Shown: piece after piece, positions 1 to 6,043 of the stretch
How the letters are laid out: each line of letters opens with the position of its first letter
Position numbering within the stretch: position 1 is the first letter of the stretch
Assembly (NCBI GenBank): GCA_017543025.1
Contig: JAFYGX010000019.1
Coordinates: 1 to 6,403 of the forward strand
Source: Solobacterium sp.
GTDB taxonomy: Bacteria; Bacillota_I; Bacilli_A; Erysipelotrichales; Erysipelotrichaceae
DNA length: 6,403 nt
Direction: 5' to 3'
Notes under the pieces: generated by a model
Told to the model about the DNA's origin: nothing
The model's input: the letters and a program-made list of their open reading frames with translations, nothing else
The model's database searches: none
Program-made: the position numbers and the translations under genes

Positions 1-502
1 CATTGACCATGCCGAGCGCTTCTTCCGTGCCTTCCGCATTCAGCGGAAGGCATTCGCCGAACCGCTTTTTCAGCTCTTCGAGCAGATCTTCCTGTGACCG
101 GCGGGCAATATCCATTTTGTCTACAAAAAACAAAGCCGGTACATGGTAATGCGACAGGCAGTTCATAATTGTCTCCGTATGCGCCTGCACGCCATCCAGC
201 CCGCTGATCAGGACAACCGCAAGATCCAGCACAGACAGAACCCGCTCCATCTCCGAAGAAAAATCCGCATGGCCCGGCGTATCGATCACATGGATCCGCG
301 TATCCTTCCATAAGATGCCTGCCTCTTTGGAATAGATCGTAATGCCGTGTTCCCGCTCATTCGGGTCATTGTCAAACACCGCATCCTTATGATCCACCCG
401 GCCGATCTTCCGGATCACGCCGGTATGAGCGAAGAACGCTTCAATGCATGTGGTCTTGCCCGCATCCACATGGGCAAGAATGCCTGTACAGATTTCTTTC
501 AT
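1..502 (-). CDS. TetM/TetO-like (EF-G superfamily) translational GTPase, N-terminal part, cut by window edge
   Basis: The 167 visible codons form the GTPase domain of a translation-factor GTPase related to ribosomal protection proteins (TetM/TetO/TetW) and EF-G. These bind the ribosome and use GTP hydrolysis to displace a ligand or drive a conformational change. Visible motifs are G1 AHVDAGKTT (residues 10-18), the switch I stretch EREHGIT ending in Thr55, G3 DTPGH (74-78) and a G4-like VDKMD (127-131). G4 is normally NKxD, so the Asn is replaced by Asp128. I chose the ATG at 502 because the family usually starts a few residues before GxLAHVDAGKTT. An in-frame ATG at 526 would add eight residues (MNWYNFSV), but it has no convincing ribosome-binding site. 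The gene has its own promoter and follows a terminator, so it is not part of the upstream operon. Whether it confers tetracycline resistance cannot be judged: the C-terminal loops that act on the drug site lie outside the window, and many relatives are uncharacterised housekeeping paralogues. Confidence 0.9.
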   Translation of the reverse strand, partial: MKEICTGILAHVDAGKTTCIEAFFAHTGVIRKIGRVDHKDAVFDNDPNEREHGITIYSKEAGILWKDTRIHVIDTPGHADFSSEMERVLSVLDLAVVLISGLDGVQAHTETIMNCLSHYHVPALFFVDKMDIARRSQEDLLEELKKRFGECLPLNAEGTEEALGMVN

Positions 503-511
503 AACGGAAAA

Positions 512-520
512 ATTATACCA
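512..520 (-). promoter_or_regulatory. Extended -10 promoter of the GTPase gene
   Basis: The minus strand reads TGGTATAAT, a perfect TATAAT (517-512) preceded by TGn, the extended -10 form. No good -35 box lies 16-18 bp upstream (CGGTAT there), which extended -10 promoters can tolerate. A start site about 7 nt downstream would fall near 505-502, at or just before the ATG at 502. The mRNA would then have no Shine-Dalgarno leader. The promoter lies just downstream of the terminator that ends the preceding operon. Confidence 0.5.
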
Positions 521-581
521 GTTCATCCCGCAAAATACCGGTTTCCGGACTGTTCCGCTGCCTTTTTCCCGTACTGCAAAG

Positions 582-608
582 AAAAAGACAGCACACACTC
601 GCACTGTC
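582..608 (-). terminator. Rho-independent terminator of the marR-activase-dehydratase operon
   Basis: The minus strand folds GACAGTGC (608-601) against GTGCTGTC (594-587) across a 6-nt loop. The 8-bp stem includes two G-T wobbles, and five T residues (586-582) follow directly. It begins 9 nt after the TGA of the 429-residue ORF, the expected place for the operon end. Confidence 0.75.
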
Positions 609-617
609 TGTCTCCAA

Positions 618-1907
618 TCAATTTGTCTGCAGCGCATGGTTCCGCTGCATTTCCAGCTGTTTTTCCAGCTCTTCTTTTCCCACCGCCAGCATCAGCTTGA
701 TGCGGTTTTCCTGGTTGACCCTGCTTGCGCTAGGATCATAGTCAACCGGGGTAATACAGGAATGCGGAAACCGTTCCCGGATCCGGTTCACAACGCCTTT
801 GCCGGCGATGTGATTGGGAAGACATCCGAATGGCTGAGCACAGACGATATTTGTATAGCCTCCCTGAATCAGCTCTACCATCTCCGCTGTCAGCAACCAT
901 CCCTCTCCCATTTTCGCACCAAGTCCAAGGATGCCATCCGGTTTTTCCATCAGCTCCCGGAAGGACCCCGGCGCATAGTAACCGTGTTCTTTCAGCAGGG
1001 CGCTGACGATTTTGCTGTCGTGATCCAGATAGCTCAGAAGCACACGTGCGGCTCTGCCGGAAGAGGGCTTCATGCCATAGAGCTTCGTATCCAGAATCAT
1101 ATTTGCCACACAGTACTCAATATATCCCATCAGCCCCGGAAAATTCACTTCACAGCCCTGCGATTCCAGAAGATCCTGAAGATGATTGTTTCCATCCGGT
1201 GAAAATTTCACAAAAATCTCTCCGACCACACCTACTTTTACCTTCGGAACCCGTTTTACTTCGATCTTTGAAAACGGCTCAATCAGACTCCGGTACGCAC
1301 CTGTTTTACGGAACAGTCCGCAGTTCTGATTCCGCCTGAACCATCCTTCCGCTTTCTGCAGCTGTGTTTCAAGCACTTCTTCACTCTCGCCTTTTTTCAC
1401 TTCATACGGCGCCGTCTGATTGCGCAGCGCCATCAGAAGATCTCCGTATTCCACGGCTGCGATCAGCTTGATCAGAAGCCTCAGGGTATACGGCATCCGG
1501 CTTCCTTTCTCCAGCCCGCTGAGATTTGCCGAACCGACTGGTATATTGCCATAGCCTGCATTTACCAACGCTTTTCTTAACAGCCGGATATAATTTGACG
1601 CCCGGCATCCGCCCCCGGACTGCGAAATGATCAGTGCAGTATGCGAAAGATCATACTTCCCGCTTTCAAGTGCTTCCAGAAACTGACCGATGATGAGCAG
1701 TGCGGGATAGCAGGTGTCATTATGCACATACTTCAGTCCGAGCCGCATCACATCCGGACTGCTGCTGGAAATCATCTCTACCCGGTGATACCCTTCGCTT
1801 TCAAGCGCCGCTTTGATCAGCCGGAACTGGATCGGTGCCATGGAAGGAATCAGAACGGTATAGTCTTTCATCATTTCCTTTGTGAAATTCGGTGTCAGAT
1901 ACTGCAT
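618..1907 (-). CDS. 2-hydroxyacyl-CoA dehydratase-like subunit (C-terminal half of the activase-related protein)
   Basis: A 429-residue protein of the 2-hydroxyacyl-CoA dehydratase superfamily (COG3581-like). Such proteins carry a [4Fe-4S] cluster that receives one low-potential electron from an ATP-driven activase. Recognisable stretches are FTKEM (8-12), NDTCYP (63-68, Cys66), SQSGGGCRASNY (95-106, Cys101) and QPFGCLPNHI (358-367, Cys362). These three cysteines are good candidates for cluster ligands, as the family typically uses three Cys per subunit. Other cysteines are at 196, 252, 266, 356 and 384. The reading frame overlaps the end of the activase gene by 13 bp (ATGCAGTATCTGA), so the two are probably translationally coupled. 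A GAGGA sits about 9 nt before the ATG, and a second ATG-ATG follows AAGGA at codons 12-13. I keep the first start because FTKEM is conserved in fused homologues as I remember them. In those, this protein is the tail of one chain. Substrate unknown; a role in reducing another small molecule, as in double-cubane-cluster relatives, is equally possible. Confidence 0.85.
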   Translation of the reverse strand: MQYLTPNFTKEMMKDYTVLIPSMAPIQFRLIKAALESEGYHRVEMISSSSPDVMRLGLKYVHNDTCYPALLIIGQFLEALESGKYDLSHTALIISQSGGGCRASNYIRLLRKALVNAGYGNIPVGSANLSGLEKGSRMPYTLRLLIKLIAAVEYGDLLMALRNQTAPYEVKKGESEEVLETQLQKAEGWFRRNQNCGLFRKTGAYRSLIEPFSKIEVKRVPKVKVGVVGEIFVKFSPDGNNHLQDLLESQGCEVNFPGLMGYIEYCVANMILDTKLYGMKPSSGRAARVLLSYLDHDSKIVSALLKEHGYYAPGSFRELMEKPDGILGLGAKMGEGWLLTAEMVELIQGGYTNIVCAQPFGCLPNHIAGKGVVNRIRERFPHSCITPVDYDPSASRVNQENRIKLMLAVGKEELEKQLEMQRNHALQTN

Positions 1908-4816
1908 GTGTTCTGTTCCTCCAGTGCCGCTATCAATGACCTCAGACGGATATTGACCGTACCGAGGTTTGTGATCTCGTCGATCTTCAGCTGGGTATAC
2001 AGCTTTCCGCCTTCCTGCAGAATTGCCCGGGTCTCATCAGAAGTAATTGCGTCCAGCCCGCAGCCAAACGAAACCAGCTGAACAAGATCCATATCCGGCT
2101 GACTTCGAACATAATGCGCTGCCGCATACAGCCGGCTGTGATACGTCCACTGATTCAGCACATTCACTTCTCCCCCGGTATCCAGATGACAGATCGCATC
2201 TTCTGACAGGACTGCGGGTCCGAGTTTGGTGATCAGCTGATCGATTCCATGACTGACTTCCGGATCCGCATGATAAGGCCTGCCAGCGAGCACAATGATC
2301 CGTTTTCCTTCCGCACGTGCTTCCTCAATCAGACGCATTCCTTCCTCTCTGATCTCCTGCATCCAGGTATCATATGCCGCATACGCTGCCCTGATCGCTT
2401 TGCGGATCTCATTTGCGCTTCTGTTCTTCCAGTATTTCCGGAACAGCTTCGGAAACCGGCGGAGAAATTCCGCCCGGTTGGAAAGATCAACATACTCATG
2501 AATCATGCGGATCGATTCCAGTTCTCTGCAGTTGTCTGCGAGCACCTCCGGGTAATAGGCAACAACCGGACAGTTGTAATGATTCTCTCCTCTTCCTTCT
2601 TCCATGTTGTAGCTCATGCATGGATAGAAGATCGTATCTGCACCGTTCTCACACAGCCAGTGTATATGCCCGTGCGCCAGCTTTGCCGGATAGCAGGCGG
2701 TATCACTCGGTATTGTGCCCTGCCCGCTCTGATACATCTTATGATCAGAAAACGGCGAAACCAGAACGGAAAACCCGAGATGAACAAACAGCGTATGCCA
2801 GAACGGCAGCAGTTCATACATATTCAGACAGCGCGGAAGCCCGATCACTTCATTCAGCTCTCCTCTGACATCTCCGAACGAAGCCAGACGGTTCCGCTTC
2901 CAGGCATAGAAATTCAGATGGTCATCCCGTGATCTTCCGGTTACCGGTTTTTCGCACCGGTTGCCGGATATAAACCGCTTCCCGTCTGAAAACAGACTGA
3001 CTGTCAGCTGGCAGTGGTTTCCGCAGCCCTGGCAGGCAACGGAAGAAACCTTCTGTTCAAACTTCTCCAACTCTGCCCTTGTCAGAACCGTGCTCTTCTT
3101 TGCCGGATCACAATGTGCTTTTCCATACAGCGCAGCACCATATGTACCCATCAGACCGGCAATGTTCGGACGAATGACTTCCCGTCCGATTTCAAGCTCA
3201 AATGCGCGCAGCACGGATTCGTTATAGAACGTTCCGCCCTGTACAACGATATGCTTCCCAAGATCGTCCGGTCCGGAACAGCGGATTACTTTATATAATG
3301 CATTCTTCACAACCGAGATCGAAAGTCCGGCACTGATGTCTTCAATCGAAGCGCCATCTTTCTGTGCCTGCTTGACCTGTGAGTTCATGAATACGGTACA
3401 GCGGGAGCCAAGATCAACCGGATGGCGGGCATAAATTCCCATGCGGGCAAACTCCTGCACATCGCTGTTCATCGCTTCCGCAAAGGTCTGCAGAAAGCTT
3501 CCGCAGCCGGAAGAACACGCTTCATTCAGAAAGATATTGGAAATCGCCTGATTCTCGATCCGGAAACATTTCATATCCTGACCGCCGATATCAATGATGA
3601 AATCCACATCCGGCATGAAATGTCTTGCGGCTGTAAAATGCGCAATCGTTTCTACCAGACCGAAATCACAGTGAAATGCATGCTTGATCAGCTCCTCCCC
3701 ATAACCGGTCGTTGTGACGGAGGCAATATCGATATCCGGATATTTCTCATACAGATCAATCAGGCATTTCTTTACCAGTGTGATGGGGTTTCCTTCATTC
3801 GGATGATACCAGGAATAGAGAATCTTTCCCGCATCATCGATCGCAATCAGCTTGATTGTCGTAGAGCCGGAATCAATTCCGATATGTATCCTTCCGGTAC
3901 GGTCTTCATAACGGATCTGATTGATTGATGCTTTCTGATGCCGGTTATGAAACTCCCAGTATTCTTCCCGTGATTCAAATAACGGCGGAAGACTCTGATA
4001 ACCGGTTTCTGTCTGCTTTTCGGAAAGCCGTTTCAGAAGCGCTTTGAGATCTACTTCCTGATCGGCATAGAACGCTGCGCCAAGCGCTACATAAAGCAGA
4101 GAATGTTCCGGACATGTTCCCTGGATCTTCAGTGTCCGGTCAAACGAATCTCTGAGACAGCTCGAAAAGGTCAGCGGCCCGCCAAGATACAGCACATTTC
4201 CTTTGATCTCTCTTCCCTGGGCAAGCCCTGCAATCGTCTGATTTACAACCGCCTGATAGATGGAGGCGGCGATATCACCTGCTTTTGCCCCCTGATTGAT
4301 GAGCGGCTGCACATCGCTTTTGGCAAATACACCGCAGCGTGAGGCAATCGTATAAGTCCTCTCTGCTTTCTTTGCGGCATCATTCATTTCCGATGCGTCC
4401 AGCTTCAGAAGCGTTGCCATCTGATCGATAAACGCTCCTGTTCCCCCGGCACAGCTTCCGTTCATCCGCACTTCTGTACCGCCGGTAAGAAACAGAATTT
4501 TCGCATCTTCACCGCCCAGTTCAATCACACAGTCGGTATCCGGTGACAGCCGTTCTGCCGCAACCCGGGTCGCAAATACTTCCTGAACGAACGGTACGCC
4601 GCAGCGTTCGGAAAGGCCCATACCGGCAGAACCGGAAATTGCGAAGTATGCCTTTTCTCCCTTTACCTGCTCTTTCAGGATTCTCTGAAGCATCTCTTCG
4701 CCTTTTTCATTGATATGACTCAGATGGCGTTCATAAGCTGAATAACGCAGCGTGCCGTCATCTTCGCATACCGCGCATTTGATCGTTGTTGATCCGACAT
4801 CAAGACCGATACGCAT
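1895..4816 (-). CDS. Fused acyl-CoA dehydratase activase (two ASKHA ATPase domains) plus DUF2229-type dehydratase-like half
   Basis: A 973-residue, apparently cytosolic protein. Domain 1 (about 3-250) and domain 2 (about 311-565) are both BcrAD/BadFG-type ATPases of the ASKHA fold. Each has a phosphate-binding start (DVGSTTIK 6-13; DSGSTTIK 315-322), a second acidic loop (ELGGEDAK 99-106; DIGGQDMK 409-416) and two cluster-type cysteines (Cys122 in NGSCAGGTG and Cys161 in SRCGVF; Cys434 in EACSSGCGS and Cys473 in SRCTVF). In the homodimeric activator HgdC, one such Cys pair per subunit holds a single bridging [4Fe-4S] cluster, so the tandem should act as a one-chain pseudo-dimer. A linker with Cys595, 598, 602 and 621 (CQGCGNHC...C) could bind another metal centre. 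The remainder (about 640-973) is DUF2229/COG3580-like, with Cys708 (DTACYP), Cys733 (YPCMSY) and Cys919 (FGCGLDA). The ATG lies 3 nt after the marR stop, with GGAAGG about 10 nt upstream. Expected role: ATP-driven electron injection into the dehydratase-like halves. As I recall, fused homologues run to about 1,400 residues, so this one lacks the tail, which is the next gene. Confidence 0.88.
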   Translation of the reverse strand: MRIGLDVGSTTIKCAVCEDDGTLRYSAYERHLSHINEKGEEMLQRILKEQVKGEKAYFAISGSAGMGLSERCGVPFVQEVFATRVAAERLSPDTDCVIELGGEDAKILFLTGGTEVRMNGSCAGGTGAFIDQMATLLKLDASEMNDAAKKAERTYTIASRCGVFAKSDVQPLINQGAKAGDIAASIYQAVVNQTIAGLAQGREIKGNVLYLGGPLTFSSCLRDSFDRTLKIQGTCPEHSLLYVALGAAFYADQEVDLKALLKRLSEKQTETGYQSLPPLFESREEYWEFHNRHQKASINQIRYEDRTGRIHIGIDSGSTTIKLIAIDDAGKILYSWYHPNEGNPITLVKKCLIDLYEKYPDIDIASVTTTGYGEELIKHAFHCDFGLVETIAHFTAARHFMPDVDFIIDIGGQDMKCFRIENQAISNIFLNEACSSGCGSFLQTFAEAMNSDVQEFARMGIYARHPVDLGSRCTVFMNSQVKQAQKDGASIEDISAGLSISVVKNALYKVIRCSGPDDLGKHIVVQGGTFYNESVLRAFELEIGREVIRPNIAGLMGTYGAALYGKAHCDPAKKSTVLTRAELEKFEQKVSSVACQGCGNHCQLTVSLFSDGKRFISGNRCEKPVTGRSRDDHLNFYAWKRNRLASFGDVRGELNEVIGLPRCLNMYELLPFWHTLFVHLGFSVLVSPFSDHKMYQSGQGTIPSDTACYPAKLAHGHIHWLCENGADTIFYPCMSYNMEEGRGENHYNCPVVAYYPEVLADNCRELESIRMIHEYVDLSNRAEFLRRFPKLFRKYWKNRSANEIRKAIRAAYAAYDTWMQEIREEGMRLIEEARAEGKRIIVLAGRPYHADPEVSHGIDQLITKLGPAVLSEDAICHLDTGGEVNVLNQWTYHSRLYAAAHYVRSQPDMDLVQLVSFGCGLDAITSDETRAILQEGGKLYTQLKIDEITNLGTVNIRLRSLIAALEEQNTCSI

Positions 4817-4819
4817 GAT

Positions 4820-5263
4820 TCACTTTCCCTTCCTTTCCCGGATTAACTGATCCATATTGACGATCAGCTGATCGGAAAGAGCTTTGAATTTCCTGAAGTC
4901 TTCTGCGCTGAAATCCCGGAACAGCTCCCGGTTGATCTCATCTGCAATCTCTGAAATCACATTCAGCACTTCTCTTCCTTGATCCGTTATTGTCATCCGG
5001 ATGAACCGCTTGTCTTCCGGATCCCGTTCACATTTCATATATCCCAGCTGTTTCAGATGATCGACTGCCTGAGAAATCTGTCCTTTATGCAAAAGCAGAA
5101 ATTCTGCCGCTGAATGAGACGTGCATCCCGGGTTCGCTTCACTGTAAAGAAGAAGTTCCACCTCTGCCTGTTTCAGATCATACTGCCTGCGTACGCTCTG
5201 ATACATCAGATTATGAATCAGCTTCATTCTTCTTCCTCTGAGAAATATATCAAACGTTTCCAT
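4820..5263 (-). CDS. MarR-family transcriptional regulator
   Basis: A 147-residue winged-helix repressor of usual MarR length. The N- and C-terminal helices (about 1-30 and 100-145) would form the dimer interface. The DNA-binding part spans about 34-95: recognition helix GQISQAVDHLKQLG (61-74) and a wing with the family's D-x-R character, RDPEDKRFIRMTIT (80-93). It is the first gene of a tight operon, with a 3-nt gap to the activase gene, so it most likely controls that operon and itself. A 14-bp inverted repeat overlapping the -10 box is the likely operator. The ATG at 5263 has AAGGA 8 nt upstream. An in-frame ATG at codon 13 (5227) has an equally good AGAGGA 6 nt upstream, so a product 12 residues shorter is possible. 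The two cysteines (47, 78) could sense redox state, but this is speculation. Confidence 0.9.
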   Translation of the reverse strand: METFDIFLRGRRMKLIHNLMYQSVRRQYDLKQAEVELLLYSEANPGCTSHSAAEFLLLHKGQISQAVDHLKQLGYMKCERDPEDKRFIRMTITDQGREVLNVISEIADEINRELFRDFSAEDFRKFKALSDQLIVNMDQLIRERKGK

Positions 5264-5286
5264 TCAAATCGTCCTTTTCCAAAACA

Positions 5287-5300
5287 GTTCAATTTTGAAC
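5287..5300. promoter_or_regulatory. Putative MarR operator (GTTCAA-N2-TTGAAC)
   Basis: A 14-bp inverted repeat with 6-bp perfect arms around a 2-bp centre lies 24 bp upstream of the marR start. It covers the predicted -10 hexamer (5292-5297). MarR dimers bind palindromes of this size, and overlap with the core promoter is the standard layout for autorepression. That this MarR protein binds it is inference. Confidence 0.5.
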
Positions 5301-5320
5301 CTTTTTGATTGCCTATGCAA
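5292..5320 (-). promoter_or_regulatory. Promoter of the marR-activase-dehydratase operon
   Basis: On the minus strand TTGCAT (5320-5315) is followed after 17 bp by CAAAAT (5297-5292), a modest -35/-10 pair (3/6 and 4/6 matches). Its position downstream of the tRNA terminator and upstream of marR makes it the natural operon promoter. The weak boxes leave room for other placements. Confidence 0.45.
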
Positions 5321-5358
5321 GTTTTTTGCCTGGAATCTGCCGTTTCCTGCCCGAAGGC

Positions 5359-5385
5359 AAACAAAAATACAGCATCTCTGCTGTA
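5359..5385 (-). terminator. Rho-independent terminator of the tRNA-Arg gene
   Basis: The minus strand forms TACAGCA (5385-5379), a GAGA tetraloop and TGCTGTA (5374-5368), a perfect 7-bp stem, followed by TTTTTGTTT. It starts 12 nt after the tRNA 3' end and separates the tRNA unit from the marR promoter. A further small TGCC-TTCG-GGCA hairpin (5359-5348) follows directly. Confidence 0.8.
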
Positions 5386-5397
5386 CTTCTGTTAACG

Positions 5398-5471
5398 CGC
5401 GCCCGACAGGAGTCGAACCTGCGACCCTCAGATTCGGAATCTGATACTCTATCCATCTGAGCTACGGGCGC
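5398..5471 (-). tRNA. tRNA-Arg, anticodon CCG (reads CGG)
   Basis: A 74-nt cloverleaf. The 7-bp acceptor stem GCGCCCG/CGGGCGC is perfect and the discriminator base is G. The D-arm region reads TAGCTCAGATGG. The anticodon stem TCAGA/TCTGA encloses the loop TTCCGAA with anticodon CCG at 5437-5435, and the T arm carries GGTTCGACTCC. The 3' CCA is not encoded, so it must be added after transcription. The CGG codon it reads is common in the neighbouring genes. It is transcribed alone, between its own promoter region and terminator. Confidence 0.97.
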
Positions 5472-5478
5472 ATTCGCA

Positions 5479-5493
5479 GGTAATATATTACCA
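5479..5493 (-). promoter_or_regulatory. tRNA-Arg promoter: extended -10 inside a perfect 14-bp palindrome
   Basis: The minus strand has TGGTAATAT (5493-5485), an extended -10 form (TAATAT, 4/6). A start site would fall a few bases before the mature tRNA 5' end at 5471. The hexamer sits in a perfect palindrome, GGTAATATATTACC (5492-5479). A consensus TTGACA (5504-5499) lies only 8-11 bp from the possible -10 boxes, too close for a standard pair. The exact promoter is therefore uncertain. Confidence 0.4.
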
Positions 5494-5522
5494 CACCCTG
5501 TCAAATTCAGACACCCTAAATT

Positions 5523-5696
5523 TCAAAAAATGATTCTTTCAGTCTTCCGTAAAAATTGTGCTTTCCGGAATATGCCATTCTGCTGTAACCGTACGTAACT
5601 CCGTTTTCGCTCATCCTGTTGAAACGGCAACGCAGTTAATCGATCTGTAACAGATCTGTGCATCTGCATCATATATCCGGCAAATGTGCTGCTCAA
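5523..5696 (-). CDS. Possible small basic protein, TTG start (doubtful)
   Basis: I do not recognise this ORF. From a TTG at 5696 it runs 57 codons to a TGA at 5525-5523. The case for it is a clear GGAGG (5710-5706) ending 9 nt before the TTG, and a candidate promoter further upstream. Without the TTG, the first ATG is at 5672 (49 codons) with no ribosome-binding site. The product is arginine/lysine-rich (11 basic against 4 acidic residues after residue 8), begins MSSTFAGYMMQM and ends KTERIIF. It has no membrane segment or cysteine. The same GGAGG also precedes a two-codon ORF (ATG CAT TGA) whose stop overlaps the TTG, so it could instead be a leader or the decayed tail of an older gene such as a transposase. 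Confidence 0.25.
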   Translation of the reverse strand: MSSTFAGYMMQMHRSVTDRLTALPFQQDERKRSYVRLQQNGIFRKAQFLRKTERIIF

Positions 5697-5729
5697 TGCA
5701 TTATTCCTCCAAAAAAAAGTGATTATGTA

Positions 5730-5757
5730 TTCATATTCGTCCGGAAAATGATGTCAA
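5730..5757 (-). promoter_or_regulatory. Candidate promoter ahead of the small basic ORF
   Basis: On the minus strand a consensus TTGACA (5757-5752) is followed after 16 bp by TATGAA (5735-5730, 4/6). A CATAAT lies slightly further down at a less suitable spacing. It could drive the small ORF and perhaps read on toward the tRNA. No other evidence supports it. Confidence 0.3.
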
Positions 5758-5850
5758 CTGTTTGAGCAGAATCATATCGGAGGTATTGAAGATGATGGAT
5801 CGGCAGGCGGTAAATCACTTTATGACAGGTATCCCAAAAAATACATCCTG

Positions 5851-6043
5851 CAGTTTCATTATCGACCTGCAAAAATTTTCTGCACTTTATCTCCCGGAAC
5901 CCCGAATCGCTTCTCAATAAACGCTACTGCATCTGCTCTGTCTGAATCCGGATGCAGCGAACAGAACAGTTCGTAGGCATTCTTTACCGTACGTTCTCTT
6001 TCCTTCGCTATACCTTTCTGTTCTCCTCGCCTTTCTCCTCTCC
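5851..6043. repeat. Direct repeat, copy 1 of 2 (period 360 bp)
   Basis: These 193 bp match 6211-6403 with 10 mismatches and no gaps (about 95% identical by hand count). Copy 1 covers the C-terminal coding part of the stand-alone Rpn-like ORF plus a few bases after its stop. Copy 2 runs to the window edge, so the true repeat is probably longer. Confidence 0.95.

Larger units (their letters stand above)
5472..5858. other. 387-bp stretch without a firmly supported gene
   Basis: This stretch between the stand-alone Rpn-like ORF and tRNA-Arg holds the tRNA promoter region, a direct repeat of AGGGTGT on the minus strand (5517-5511 and 5499-5493, 18 bp apart), and one doubtful small minus-strand ORF with a possible promoter. 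I see no RNA gene, no recognisable protein and no clear terminator for the Rpn-like ORF. Decayed mobile-element sequence is possible, but no transposase motif or matching terminal repeats are visible. Confidence 0.5.

Noticed and set aside
5398..5471. tRNA-Arg as attachment site of an island carrying the Rpn copies
   Set aside because: The Rpn copies lie on the 5' side of the tRNA. No duplicated tRNA 3' end and no integrase is visible.
5313..5504. A 63-codon minus-strand ORF containing APVAQMDRVSDSESEGRRFDSCRAR
   Set aside because: This is the familiar false protein produced by translating a tRNA gene. It covers tRNA-Arg end to end.
5601..5627. CCGTTT...AAACGG hairpin
   Set aside because: Six-bp stem with a 15-nt loop and no T-tract on either strand. 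Too weak for a terminator or structured RNA.
5642..5656. GATCTG-TAA-CAGATC inverted repeat
   Set aside because: Perfect 6-bp arms, but isolated, with no T-run and no adjacent promoter. A short palindrome of this kind is expected by chance.
5723..5917. Minus-strand 64-codon ORF overlapping the 3' end of the Rpn-like ORF
   Set aside because: It starts inside the Rpn-like gene in another frame, lacks a ribosome-binding site and reads as random sequence after the overlap.
5792..5920. Plus-strand 42-codon ORF with CGGAGG 8 nt before ATG-ATG
   Set aside because: The start signal is good, but the ORF is mostly antisense to the Rpn-like coding end and the frame is open only by chance. The peptide shows no recognisable pattern.
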